DNA from: Ceraceosorus guamensis
Taxonomy: Eukaryota; Basidiomycota; Exobasidiomycetes; Ceraceosorales; Ceraceosoraceae
NCBI RefSeq assembly: GCF_003144195.1
Contig: NW_020290005.1
Location: 186,001-250,000 of the forward strand
Direction: 5' to 3'
Length of the DNA: 64,000 nucleotides
Below are positions 23,868-36,320 of the stretch, in pieces. Within the stretch, counting starts at the first letter, position 1. Each line of letters starts with the position of its first letter. The position numbers and the translations under genes are program-made. A model generated the notes under the pieces. It had not been told where the DNA came from. It worked only from the letters and a program-made list of their open reading frames with translations, and ran no database searches.

Positions 23868-25991
23868 GATGACCTGACTAGAATCTTTAGGAGCGTCGAC
23901 TGCTATTGATTGCTGGAGAGCGAGACGAGCTGTGCTTTGAAGATGCGATGCCGCGCCTGAATGTGATGGTTGGGAAGCGTGAGGCAGCGAAGCTGAACGA
24001 TGCTGCGTGGCGTAGTCGCGAATGTGTTGGAGGTCAAGATTGCGGTCAGTCGTGGCTGGAGCAATTTGGCGTGTGCGTGTGCGCATTCAGCAGCAGCCAG
24101 GAGGGTTTTGTGAGTAGTCACGAGTGGTGCGAGGATGTTTTGACAGGCATTATGGCGTTGACATGGCCAGCCGACCAACGGACCGACCGACTGTGACTGA
24201 TTGACCGAATGGATGGATGCATGCGGACTTCAACTTGAAGGGCGTGCGTGCGCTTGCGGAGGAATTCAAGCGTTCTACTTGATTTGTGCGCTTTGACGCT
24301 TCGCGACCGCGTGCAGGTGCACGCACGTACGCACGCACGCACACATTCCGCTCAGCATGCAGGCGTCAAGACTCCTGACTGCATATGGTGGCTGCAAGCA
24401 GCAGCTCGACGGTGTCCATGCTGCAGCAGGTACTTGCTTGCCGTACTCACGCATGCCGACGCTGCAAGTCCGCTGTGCAGGCGGACGACCGTGGCGGCCG
24501 GAGCTGCAGCTAGGATGGATGTGTTCACGCAAAGCACGCGAGGCAGAGGACGATGCAGCACCACGAAGTCGCCGTTGAACGTCCGAAGGTCTTTCTCACT
24601 CAAGCAATCGTGAAGTGAGCTGTGCGGTACGTGTGCCATGATGCCCGACCGCGGAGATCTTTCAAGGGCTCTCGCTCATCTTTAACACGCCACTCAGCAC
24701 TTCTCATGAGAAGCCGGACCACCGCCTGATGAGGGCTGCTGGACAACACGTCTTGACCGTCGCTTGCCTCTGCCAGACAGACGATATCGATCAGTATATC
24801 TTCTCATCAGCTAGACACGCTTGTTTGTGGCAGCTCAATTCTGCTTGTCCCTGCATGCACGATCGGCTGCCGTGGCGGTGCGTGGCAGCAACGAAGCAGC
24901 AGCAGCAGGCAGCAGCGCTTTGCCTCCACTCTGACTGGATCGTGAATGGGAAACAGCACCGCACCGCATGGCTACGCTCCTCGATGCACGCAAACGGCGC
25001 ATCGAGCACATGGTCGGCATTGCGCGATCTTCCCAGCTCAGCTTGGGCGGACAGTAGCAGCAGCAGCACGACAAACCTGTGGCTCTTCGCGGCTGATGTC
25101 TGCGGAGACATGCAAGGGCCCGGATTGTCCCTGGAGGGGCAATCCTATATAATCAAGGACTGCATTCAAGATTGATAACCATGAGTTGCGCTAGGCTGGC
25201 GGAGTCATCCACGATCGCAGCAAGCGCGCGCCGCAGAGCGCACGCAAGACCGTCGGTGGCCCGCCGTGTCGCGACAGTCGACAGCCAGACGTACACTCGA
25301 GATTCTGGCTGGCACGCGCTCGACTGTGAACAGCGAATGAATGCGTGCAACAGGTTACGATATGAAAGCATGACTCTTCTGTCTGCTGTGTTCAGGGGAA
25401 TGGAGGAGTGTCTTGGTATCGAGTGCAGTTGATGAGTCTATAAGCTGCACAAACCTTCCATCACACCGGGCTACTGCGCCACTGTGGGACATTTATGCGG
25501 AGACAAGTAGATTTTGTATTCGGAACCGACTTATCGGCGCCGGGGGGTTTTATGCGGCAACTAGTCTAGTGTGCGTTCTTATTAACAATCTTGAATATTT
25601 TTGATTCACTGGTGATTGTTATTATTACACATCTGGACTCTGACTGACGGCACGAATTGCCGAACGCGACAGGAAAAAAATGTCTCATCACGTGACCAAG
25701 ACCTGACCTTCTCGCACAGACCTTCGGCGCTGCATGAACGCCATGCATGCCTCGCCGTGCGCTGTGGTACGACCTTCACGATTCAGATTCAAAATTCATC
25801 ATCATGCTCAATCACCTCGACGATGGCAGAGATTCACGCATGCGATCCGACCACCCTTCGACATCGATCACCACGCCCAGAGTCCACTCCAGCACATTCG
25901 AGCGCGTCGAAACCCACATCAAGCAGATCTCTGCTGCTGCACTCTGCTCGACCAAGTTCGCAAGGCATGGCGGGCGACCATCCAGAAAAGG
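23868..25991. other. Divergent intergenic region, 2.1 kb
   Basis: This lies between the mannosyltransferase (minus) and SIN1/AVO1 (plus), so it holds both promoters. No gene is supported; an 84-codon ATG frame at about 25181-25432 lies behind a TATA-like CCTATATAATC (about 25143) but has no recognisable features. A CG/CA-alternating stretch (ACGCACGTACGCACGCACGCA) is at about 24320-24341, and the intergenic word TTCACGATTC is at 25775-25784, about 210 bp before the SIN1 start. Confidence 0.45.
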
Positions 25992-28900
25992 ATGTCTCTC
26001 ATCTCGGACAAAGAGTGAGTTGCAACGCGATCTCAGCCATCAACTCATGCTATCTCAGGGCTCACCACAGACTTCCTTCACAGATACGTGATACACACGC
26101 TCAGGCTGGCCTACTTGCGGCGCATAGATGATAGCGTTGGGCCCCGCGTCATCACTTTCCCTGCCATCAGACACGATGTAGGCTCCTCTGGCCATGCGAA
26201 TGGGCGGGAACACGCATCAGCGCGCATGGGTGACTTTGATGATGCTCTGGACGCGGAAGGGAATGGTCAACTTGACGACTTTGATCATCATCCCGACTCG
26301 CACGTCATGATAGCAGGCCTATCTGACGCAAATTTCAATCCAGAGCTTCGCGCAGTCTGCTCCCCCAAGCCGCGGCCAGAGTCCTTGATCAGGCCGGGAT
26401 TCATGCCCGTTCCCCCTGCAGAGATGGTCGAGACAGCCAGCAAGGGTCCGAGAGCTTCGCGCGTCGGAAACGGACTTCGCTACACGCAAACCATCTACGG
26501 ACCTGGAAGAACAGGGGCGCTCGGCATGCGAGTCTCCGGAAAGCGCGCACCTTCTCTAGACAATAGCACTTCGGCGCTAGCCTCGGATCTGCGCGAGGAT
26601 AGGACAACACGGTCTCGTCGCCGCAGCTCAGTCCTCGATCGTGGTGCAGAAGATGAAGCCGAAGAGCCGCTCCGAGCTGCGCTTGCCCGGCGCTCGAGCC
26701 TGAAGCCTAAAACAGATCAAAAGCCGCGCAGTCTCGAAGTGCCAGAGCTGGCTCTGCAAGCTGCTTCGGTGGAGAGCGGCAGAAGCGGTCTGTTACGCGG
26801 CGAGATCTCCACTGATCCCCCAGCTGCATCCGATCCGCGCCTCAGCAACCCATGGCGGGACTCTCAAAGCAGCTCGGAGGATCGCAGCTACAGCCACAGC
26901 TACAGCTCGGCAGGCGTACCTCTGCCAAATGTGGGCGCCACAGGTCGCTCGGATTCCGGCTTAAATACAAGAAACTTAGAGCGCAGCACTAGTGTGATCG
27001 ACAGGCAGGTACGTGGAGGTGCAGGTGCCCGAGACCAGCGACTGGGTGCTCGGCGTCGAAGTGCGAGCGAGTCGGCAGGAGCACTCATGGACTCAGGGGT
27101 GGATTTGCTTCGTGGAGAGGCGATAGAAAGCGAAGATGAAGGACCAGAGTCAAGTGACGACCGCGCCAGGTGAGAGCACCGTTTGGTATGGGAAGCACAT
27201 GTTGTCCGAAGCGCAAGTGCGCTGACTTGCTGCTTCTTCTTGGCATGCATGCATCCAAGCTTCAATGAGGGACTGCGTCGTGCAGAGAGCGATTCGACAG
27301 TCTTCTCACTTGCCTCCTTACCTTCGGCGCGCTCGAGACCGACTCTGGCGATTGATGCTCGGAGGACAGCGGACTCTGCTTTGAGCAGTCACTACAAATC
27401 GCGGCACATTTTCACTCCTGTCAGCGAAGTCGACGAATCCTCTCTGCGCTCAGCAGCGCCGAGGTCACGAGAGGAGCTCCCCATCATGAACGTCAGTCCC
27501 CACCATGACTTTTCATTGGACGAGACTGTGAATCGAGATGAAGAAATACGATCTTCTACGAATACCGCGGACGATCGACCGCGTGGAGTGCCACCCTCGA
27601 CAGGCACCGAAGCGCACACAAATTCGGCGTCCGCGAACCTTCTCGATGATTCAGAGTCATCATACGATTATTCTCTACGCAGCTCTCTTTCTCCAAGTCC
27701 AGGTCAGCCCAGCAAGCAATCCTCACCCTCTGATACGCGCTCGGCTCAGCCAAGCACAATTGCCTCGCAGTCAAGACCGGGCCTGGCCGCATCTGCGGAC
27801 GCTCAAGGCACCGCTGCGCCAACCACCTCAGCGCTTGGTCTGTATACCGGTAAAAGTACCAGCTCGCGACTTGATCCAGCACCACCTGGTGTGGGGAGCA
27901 CGCAAAGACCCAGTTCCAGCATGGTCACTCCCCAACTTGACACCGCTTCGAGTCGCATACAAGCTGATGCGCGACGCCCATCTAGATCCCGCTCGCGTCT
28001 GCCACAGCAAGCCGCGATCATGACAGACTCTCCAGAGGCAACAAACGAGTATTTCAGCTCGTTAAAAACTGACGCCAAGAGTGTGCAAGCTCAACACGCA
28101 GCTCGACCGAAGGCTTCTGCTTTGTCGAGGAAGCTCAAAGCTCAATCCTCGGGCCCAGCCAACGCCTTTTCCCAAGCTTACGCTGGTGTTGGAGCTCGCA
28201 ATGGAGCGTCAGCAGGTACGGTCAACATAAAAGTCTACTTCCCTTGGGCAGAAGATGAACAAACGCCAAGCGTCAGGCCGCTCAGCGATGCTTTGTCGGT
28301 TGAGCCGCGTAGTCGCAGCATGGTTCTCTGCCTTCGCCGCGATGCTGTCATGGAAGAGGTCGTGGGCTACGCAATGATGTGCTACGTCGATGAGGGCTGG
28401 GAGCCTCGCCTGGACGATGGAGATCCGGACGAGGACGAAGAAGCTCTCGAGATGCGACTGAGTACGATCGGCTGGGCACTCCGCATGGTCGAGGACGGCG
28501 AGGTGGATGATGATTTCCCAGCCGTCGATCGAGGCTTAGTCGTTGGCAAATTTGGCGCCGACGAACTTGCAATTTGCGAAGCCACGCCCGCACAAGGTAT
28601 GTGCTGAACGAACACGACTGTGCAGCTCCTGCATGCGACGCTCACCGCTCTTTTGTCACGTCAGTCAAGCAACATCTAGCTACTCAGACTCCTGCCCAAA
28701 AAGCGGCGCGAGCCGCTGGGCGTCCAGGCATCCCCACACCACCACCACCTCCTCCTCAAAGCACACAAGGCGATCGACTCGCAGCACCTGCACGCTCGCT
28801 CGCACCTGGAGCTGTCACAAGTGCAAGGCTTGCCGCAATGGGAGCCAATGTACCAGCCGGTTCGCTGCTAGACGTCGCAGGGACGCCCATCTTTGCATCC

Positions 28901-29964
28901 TCTGCCCTGTCCAGAAGCGCATTGGGACCATCGAGCGCTAGCATATTCCTTCGGGTGGCCATCACCCCTAATGATCAGGTACGATACAAGACAACGCTTC
29001 AGGTTCCATCTGACATGTACCTCGCCGATGTTCTCGAGACCATCTGTCGCAAGAGACATCTCGCGAGTCCCGACGAGTGGGCGCTTGTGGTCCCAGATAA
29101 GGACATCGTCGCGCCTCTGGACCGTACGGTGGAGAGTTTGCGAGGAAATCATGATCTTGCCTTGGTTCGACGCTCCACTCTTGGAGCTCAGGGTGGCTTT
29201 GGCGCGCTAACAGGATCCAGCACCAATCCGAATGGTAAGCGATGAGAAGGTCATTCTAGAGGGAATGCGCAAGCTCATCCTCTGGCTTGCTCAATGCACA
29301 GCTTCTATCTTTAAACGACTTTCGGAGCCTGTGCAGCCACGCTACAACAAAGCTAAGGATTTGGCTGCCACCTACAAGGTGAGTTGTGCCGCTCAAAAGA
29401 CTACTTATCGTTTTGCTCACTACGCGCGCCATGCTGTGCTCGCCCTCTCAGACCTTCACAGTCAACCGCAAGATGCCTATGTTTGTTGGTCGCCACGAGA
29501 GAACGCTCACCTTGGACGGGGACTGGGTCCATATCATGTGCGTTGCACTTGACAAATTATTAGCGTGCAGCGAACTCTGACACGCGCTTGCTTCTTGCAC
29601 CAGTCCGACGGATTCTCGGGCATTTCATGCTCATGCTGCCAGGTGAGTTGCTGAACCAAGTCTGAGAGCGTACATTCGGCAGCTGAACTCGGGACTCTTT
29701 TGCTATTTGCGCAAAGCTTCCCGATCACATCGGTCGTCAGCTGTGCCCAATCGACCAAGCTCCCTTCGGGTTTCAAACTTGTTGTCGCCCGCGAGACGCT
29801 GCGGGACACCAAGCGCTACGACTTTGAATGCGCGAGCGCACGCGAAGCCGGTCAGTGTCTTGCTTACTCGGCTGGTCGATTCATCTTCTAACGCTGACTT
29901 GCCTCTCGCTCGTTCCAATCTAGCCGAAATTGTCGGAGAGGTCAATTTGCGCATACGTCGTTGA
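25992..29964 (+). CDS. AVO1: TORC2 subunit Avo1/Sin1
   Basis: Model join(25992..26014, 26084..27169, 27260..28596, 28665..29234, 29302..29378, 29452..29537, 29604..29642, 29717..29850, 29924..29964), 1,130 aa; introns 66-90 nt. The N-terminus MSLISDKEYVIHTLRLAYLR is the hallmark of fungal Sin1 and fixes the start in an eight-codon first exon. A long Ser/Arg-rich disordered region follows. The CRIM domain begins near residue 688 with VNIKVYFPWAED and contains the acidic DDGDPDEDEEALEM loop and MRLSTIGWALRMVEDGEVDDDFPAVDR. A Ras-binding-like domain (about 908-985: FLRVAITPNDQVRYKTTLQV) and a C-terminal PH domain (TFTVNRKMPMFVGRHERTLT ... NLRIRR) complete the family order. Avo1/Sin1 is an essential scaffold of TORC2 that presents AGC kinases and binds membranes through its PH domain (family knowledge). 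All exon phases agree. No missing region. Confidence 0.95.
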
Positions 29965-31103
29965 GCGGGTACTCAGATCGTCTTTACGAGCGCACCCGCT
30001 TGTGTTCATCTGTATTTGTAAGACTTGCTCAAGTTCTCCTCGAAATTACTCGGTACACCGCTGATTCGAGAAGAGGATGATGAGGCGAGTTGTGCTGCCT
30101 GAAGCGTGCTGATCCCTTGATGGCGCGAAGCGTAAGGGCGAGCAGGGTCGCCTACGGATATCGACCCATGAGCGCTGGACGACTCGCAGCGCTACCTGCC
30201 TTGAAGATGTGAAGCCGCTAACGCCTTCTCATGAGCGTCAGCTCCCCTTGCCTTCGCGAAGCGTCGTCGAGGAGCATGCAGCAAGGCTCACCATCAGGCA
30301 TGCTCGTATAGAGCCGCAAGCCCGAGTTGACGGGCAATTTTGCCGCACCGCGACAGAAAGTGGAGGTGATGCTTGTCACGTGCATGGCTGCATGCCATGC
30401 ATGCAGCCGTACGGTACCGCCACGGTTATCAGCGGCGCGGCAGCGTTGTGGATGTGATGCAGGGTGCATGCAAATGCAACCAGCATCAGAGGCTGCCCAC
30501 GACGCCAATTTGAATGCTAGCTGCTGCTGATATATGGGTGGGCTGTGGTGGGAATCGACCGGTGAGCCCGCTGCTCATGTGCCGCTACGCTCACAACTCT
30601 GACTGTACGTAGGGTTGCACATCGTGAGGTAGGGTGATGTCAGATCAGCTCTAGACTCTCGACTTGCTCGCTCAGAACCACAAACCGACAGTCTGGTGAT
30701 TTTTTTGAAGAATCGTGAATCGATACACACTCGACTTGGCTATACATGTTCTAGCTGTCCTTCCCGACGGAGTGGAGCCAGCAGTAAGCATCACATCCCC
30801 TCTCTCGCCCCCCAGTCACGAATATCATCACATTCCCACCGGACCGTCTGCATCTGAGACAAAACAAGTCACACCAATCAACGGCGCCTGCGCTACGGCC
30901 CCAGTCGGCTGCTTGGGCTTGCACAGACAGCGTCGCCTTATCCCAAGTGAGCCATCCCTTTCCAATACCTGACCTTCAGCTTCACAAGATCAGCCTTCCG
31001 TCGACTTGAAGTGTTCTCGACCTCAATCGTTCATATCACTTCGTCTTCTCGCTTCATGGTCATCGATCACTAGATATGATCGTCACATCCGCCAGACGCT
31101 GAG
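29965..31103. other. Intergenic and 5' leader of the RING gene
   Basis: No coding gene is seen. The right part (about 30960-31103) is pyrimidine-rich and probably the 5' leader of the RING gene. The region contains a 9-bp perfect inverted repeat at 30386-30408 and one copy of the intergenic word AATCGTGAAT at 30711-30720, about 390 bp before the ATG. Confidence 0.45.
30386..30408. repeat. Perfect 9-bp inverted repeat with 5-nt spacer
   Basis: GGCTGCATG (30386-30394) and CATGCAGCC (30400-30408) are exact reverse complements separated by CCATG. It could be a dyad binding site or an RNA hairpin; a CACGTG box lies just upstream (30377-30382). No function is claimed. Confidence 0.6.
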
Positions 31104-34100
31104 ATGTCAGATCAGAGCTTTGCCTTTCACCTCGCGCCAGAGCGGGCGTCTGGTTCAGCCTCGCCACTCATGCGGGACTACGCCTCGCCCATCAGCTTGG
31201 GCGAAGGCACGGCAGAGCATCCCTTCGAGCTTGCGTCCTCACCAGCACCACGAGCCGATATGCCACCGCGCCGAGACCTTGGATCGCTCTCTGGTAACCG
31301 CTCGCATAGCGATGGTGCTTCACCATCAGGCTCTGACACCGTCTACTTCTCCTTCGAGGATTCGCCGCCTAGACCCCTACAGACTGCTTCTCGCTTTTCA
31401 CAACGCCATGTCACGCCAGATCTGACACAGACATGGCTTACAGGCTCAACAAGCTCTCGCGTCAATCTCGACTTGCCTTCGCGTCACCAGCCAGTAGATC
31501 TCTCGTCTAGCTTCACTGGATCTTCGAGTGGTGTCGGCAGAGGTGTTGCAGGCCCTAGACGCCGACACCTCCGCGGCTCTGCCGTAGGAGGAAGTCCCAC
31601 TGCGCTCTCAGATGCGAATTTGCTGGATCAGGATAGAGCCGACATCTTCTCTCAGCTTGACACAGCGCCGAGCAGGAACACTCGGCAGAACCCTGATTCT
31701 CTGGTATCGTCATTCAGGCCAAGATCGAGGGTCTTGAGTGGCCGATTTAATCCCATGGACATCGAACAGCTCAACAATGTCTCATCTCTCGCGGCTCCGT
31801 TGGCCCCTTTGGCTGGAACGACCTCAAGCAGCTCGATCAGAGCCAAGCGCAACATCGACCGCGTCGGAACGTCGCCGGATTTGGCTTCCTTTGATGCACC
31901 TGCCTTGCGCAGCGGTGCCCTCGGCGCGACCTCCGACTCCCTGCAATCTTGGCCAAGTTCTCAAAGGAGCGGTGCTCGGCGAGAAATCGACGACTTTGTC
32001 GACGCCTCTTGGTCGACGACATCTTCCTCGAGCTCGGCCTTGGCTGCTCCATCAGGCAATGCCCACAAGCGCTTGCGCCGTCGTGCACGCAACGCCAGTC
32101 CTCCTGCAAGCGATAGCATGGTCACTGAATCCAGTCCACGCTCTCAGCCAGCTTCAAGAAGATACGACATTACGTCGCGCAATTCGGTCAGGGCTGAAAG
32201 TCGCGAACCGTACGTCTTCGAATCTTTGTTTCCTCCTGCCTTAGGGCCTCCTTCCAGCTTGTCAGAAGAGACTCCTGCTGTTGTTTCGGCCCCATCCGAT
32301 AGGGCTATGGCTACTCTGCCCGTGTGGAATGAGCTTTGGTCCACGTATCGAGAGCCGAGACGCATGCGGTCTTCGTCGTCGATACTCTCCATCCAGGCTA
32401 TCAGAGACAGAGCCACCAGCTCTGCTGTTGCTGGCTCAACCCATCCTCATTCAGGTAGCAGCGCAAGGCTGACTCGCCGCCGTTCCCAAGAAGACAGCAT
32501 GGATGTGGATGGTCTGGACTTGCTCAGCAGCAGCTCATCGGACCTCTTGGCGATGATTGGAGAGCGGGCTTCAGCCAATGTGAGCCAGTCGACTACGACG
32601 TTCGACTCCGACTCACTGATGGACGATGTGCCTCTGGCCTCGACGCGCTCATCTCACGCGTCGTACGAGGATTCTCTTGCTCATGGGTCACCTAACGTTG
32701 CGGAACCCGACACTTCGGAAGGGCCAATTTTACCCCTTTCCTCGCGTTACCCTCAGCTTCTTTCGCCTTCTGGCTCGAACGGCTCCACAAGCACTTCCAG
32801 TCAACGTGACCTCGCCTTTGGCACAAGTACGAGTGTCTCGCCACGCGACAATGACAATCGTTCGTTCGACGCTCGCCGTCGACTGGCACTCCGTCAAGCG
32901 GCAGCCGTTGCGCCTCGCATCGATTCTGATCCACCCCCGCTTAGCGCCTCTTCGCAAATGTTCAGATCGAACTTCCATCGCGCTTTTGACCCCGTCGGCA
33001 CAGCTCGACAGCGGTTTCAAACTTCAGCCGCGTCGCGGCGCAACGCACTACTTTCATCAGGTCGCTTCGCGTCGTACGACTCCGACGACGTGGATATGCT
33101 GGCTCTCTCGAGCGATGCACTTCCATCTGCTCGAGCTTACGCCTCTTCACATGCGTCTTCAGAGCGGCCACGAGGTTCGCCAAGCGAGGCGGCAACGATG
33201 AGGCAAGGAGTTAGTGATGGGGTCACGTCTCTTTCTCAGCGGATCGCGTCTTTACAAGATGCGATCTCCGAAAGTCAAGGAGTCTTGTCCGACCAGCGGC
33301 AGCGCAACGCGGACCTCCTATCGAGCTTGGATGATGGATCTTCGGACATGGACATGACGGGAAGCGCCAGCTCTGGGCCAGTCGATTCCCTTGCGAGCCT
33401 GAGCACCTCGAGCGGAGTGACATCCCCTAGCAGGACAGGCGATGCACTCGACGCCAATGATGCGGGCGAGTTTGCGACAATGCTGTCGCGCTTGCGCTCG
33501 ACTTGGGAGCGCGCTCGCGACCTCGTCGGTGCGGGGGTCACTTCCACCACACCAGGCGACTCGAGTGTCTCCGATGACGCTCTCAGTGATGCAAGCTCAG
33601 CTCGGAGAGTAAGACGCGGTATGTCGGTGGCCAGCCGCGTCCGACCAGCCGCTTCTTCCAGCATCTTTAGCCCGACTGACTCGGTCAGCAGGGATGGGAT
33701 GGCGGCCGACAGAGCTCGATTTGATCTATGGTCGGAAGTCAGAAGCGTGACCGAGCGAACTAGCCGTGTGCCTCACCTAGCAGGTCTGGATTCAGTGGGT
33801 CTCACCGACCTAGGATCGAGTTCCGCTGCAACCAACGGCACTCAAGACGCGTTCAACGCCACGACCGCGCCGCCCGTGGCTGCTTCGCGAGAGCTCGCAC
33901 TGTCGGCTGATCCAGACTTGAGCACATCGAGCGCTTGGACGTCAGGCCCTGATCGTTCGACCAGCCAGCTTCGTCGAACGAGCACGCTTGACATTAGTGG
34001 ACGCCTTCGCGGACCTACTGCTCGCCAGAATCGTGCATGGCTGGCTAGCGAACGGAGCGTTGCGCGAGGGAGCAGCGTCGCCGAAAGTTCCGCGCCACCT

Positions 34101-36320
34101 ATCGACTTCCTTTCTGTCGCCTCGCGTCGCCGATCTGAACTCGAGGCTCGATATTCAGAACACCTTGGCAGACTTGCGTCATCAGCCGTAAGTCAAGTGC
34201 CCCTCTCGATCCTTGTCCTTGCGGAAAGACTGACGCTCACTCACATGGTCAAACAGAGCCGTGAGAGCCCTACGCCAAGTGCTGCTACGATGAGCTCTAG
34301 CTTGCTCGTGCCCTTTGATCAGCAGCGGCGAGTTACAGGAACTAGTATTGACGCGGCCCGGGCCTCGTTGCCATCCGCAGACCGCGGCGGCACTTGGCCA
34401 AGCCGAGACAATAGCTCCAGATCTCAGCAGACGTCATCAGCTACGCGGGTCCCGCTCGAAGTAATTGACTTGACTGGGCCGGAGCACGACGACGACATCA
34501 CTGGCGGGCAGTCGCCGAGGATCGGACGCTGGGCTGCAGGCTCTCGCGAGGCAAGGCAAGCGCGTTACGAGCAGCTGCGAGCCAACCTCAGAAGAGACTC
34601 TACCAGAGTCTTGGAACGCGACTACACGTCGCCCGCATCTGCTGCTGCCCGACCTTCAGAAAGCGGTGGCGTTTCACCAACCCGGCCATCCTTCGCGAAT
34701 CTCTACTCGCCTAACCAAGAATTCGATACGATCTTCCCAAACTTCATCTCACCTGCAAGCGACGCAGCTGGCACGCTTCAGTCCACTGACTACGGCGTGT
34801 CTGCGCCTAGGATTCCACGGCGCGAACGACTCCGCGATGCTCTGGAACGATCGAGCGGCGCGCGTAGCGGTACACTACGAGGAGTGCAGGCGTCCGCTCC
34901 TACAACGCGCGTTCCAGCCTCCTCGACGGGACGTACTCGTCTGCGGCATGGAGACCTCCTCTCCGCTGTATATATCCCCGTCCAGAACGATAGTGCGGCC
35001 ACTAGTGCCTGGCACTTTCTCGCTCCTACCGATGCAGCAGAAGCCCGTCGCGCAGCGGAGCGTGAGCGAGACCTTTCATCTACGCTTACGTCCGGAGGAC
35101 TCACAGCTCTCAATCATTCGCGGCCGAGGCAAGACCACCTCCTCTCCGCTGAGAATATCCCCATCCGACCTCAGCGCGACGATGGTGCGGCTACTGATGC
35201 CTTGCAAGCGATCCTCGCTTTCCAGGATGCAGCAGAAGCCCGTCTCCCAACGGAGCGTGCGCAAGACCGTTCATCTGCGGTTACTTCCGGAGGCCTTACA
35301 GCTCTCCATCACTCGCAGCCCAGCTCGACGACTGATGCACGCAACTCCATTGATCGGACCGCATTCGGAGGACGCGCAGCAGATCCACTCTCGTCTAGAC
35401 TGCTCCACCCTCTGCCGTCGTCCAGAGCACATCATCCCGAGCGTCACGAACCGACAGCAGACCCGTCAGAACGTGTCGTGGCGAGATGGCGTCGTGAAGC
35501 TGCCGATGCAAGACGAGCCGCACTCAGCTCTACAGAGAACGGCACTGGATCCAACTATCATGCGGCGCGAGCGAGCGAGCTCAGAAGTAGGTTCCAGAGC
35601 ACGTTGAGGGCCGGACAGAGCGGTGCAGGAGGAAGGACTGGCGACAACGACACCTCATCTAGCATCAACAGTCATCTCGTAAGTCTTTCGAACACAGCAT
35701 TCGCCAGACCGCAAACGCTTACAGTCATCCCGTCTTGCAGGCGCAGATGGAATTTGATCTCCGTGCTCATTGGCGTTTGAGAGACGAAATACTCGGCATC
35801 TCATCCAATCGCACGCCATCCAGCGTCATTGATAGTCTACCAACTTGTGTCTTTGCAATCTGGCAAGGCGGCTCATGTGTCACGCCGAAGCTGGAGGCAT
35901 TGCCTGTCACAGGCGAGGGCAAGGGCAAAAATCGAGCAGGTCCTGAGAGCGATCGTCTCCGTCTAGAAGCCCTTGCAGCAGCAGCTTCGAGAGAGCCACG
36001 TTGTCCCATCTGCCTGGACGAGTACGAAGCCGACACGATGCTCATGAGCGCGCCTTGCAACCACGCCTTCCACAAAGGTGCGTCTGCCGAGTCCACAGCT
36101 TGCAACAACCAATTGCTGATGCTGACAAGCTTGAGCTCGTTTGAAATCGCAAACAACAGACTGCCTTAAGACCTGGTTGTCTACGCGTCGCACGTGCCCC
36201 ATGTGCCGCTATGATGTGGGAGCACATGGCAGTCGCAACATTGTACGCCGACCCAGACGGAGCGAACCTCAAGACGCAGCAAACACTGCAGCCTCGCTCC
36301 TACAAGAGCCTAACCAGTGA
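31104..36320 (+). CDS. Large serine-rich RING-H2 protein, probable E3 ubiquitin ligase with a SUMO-interaction-like motif
   Basis: Model join(31104..34187, 34257..35678, 35741..36077, 36160..36320), 1,667 aa. The first 1,500 residues are Ser/Arg/Asp-rich and look disordered. The C-terminus carries a complete RING-H2 finger at about 1590-1630: CPIC, then C-x-H, H-x2-C, and CPMC, with the spacing C-x2-C-x14-C-x-H-x2-H-x2-C-x10-C-x2-C; the second half lies on the last exon, so the 36078-36159 intron must be removed. RING-H2 proteins usually bind an E2 and transfer ubiquitin (family knowledge). At about residue 1097 (34461-34475) the sequence EVIDLTGPEHDDD is a textbook SUMO-interacting motif: a hydrophobic core followed by acids. 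Only one clear copy is seen. An internal duplication of about 62 residues lies at 34940-35320. The first intron (69 nt) has no stop and a length divisible by three, so its retention would add 23 residues. The substrate is unknown. Confidence 0.85.
34940..35320 (+). repeat. Tandem duplication inside the RING gene (two units of about 186-190 bp)
   Basis: Two adjacent protein units share the order DLLSA/HLLSA, YIPV/NIPI, DSAAT/DGAAT, DAAEAR, E(R/A)xxDxSSxxTSGGLTAL and HSxP. The DNA also still matches in blocks, for example ACCTCCTCTCCGCTG in both units near 34953 and 35139. The units lie in the disordered region before the RING finger. The age is moderate: protein identity is roughly half, concentrated at the ends. 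Confidence 0.75.

Noticed and set aside
23867-24086. Longer N-terminus of the mannosyltransferase from the ATG at 24086
   Set aside because: It would give a 73-residue cytosolic tail unlike the family's short tails; kept only as an alternative start.
25172-25432. Small ORF after a TATA-like box upstream of SIN1
   Set aside because: 84 codons with no recognisable sequence features; a TATA-like box alone is not enough.
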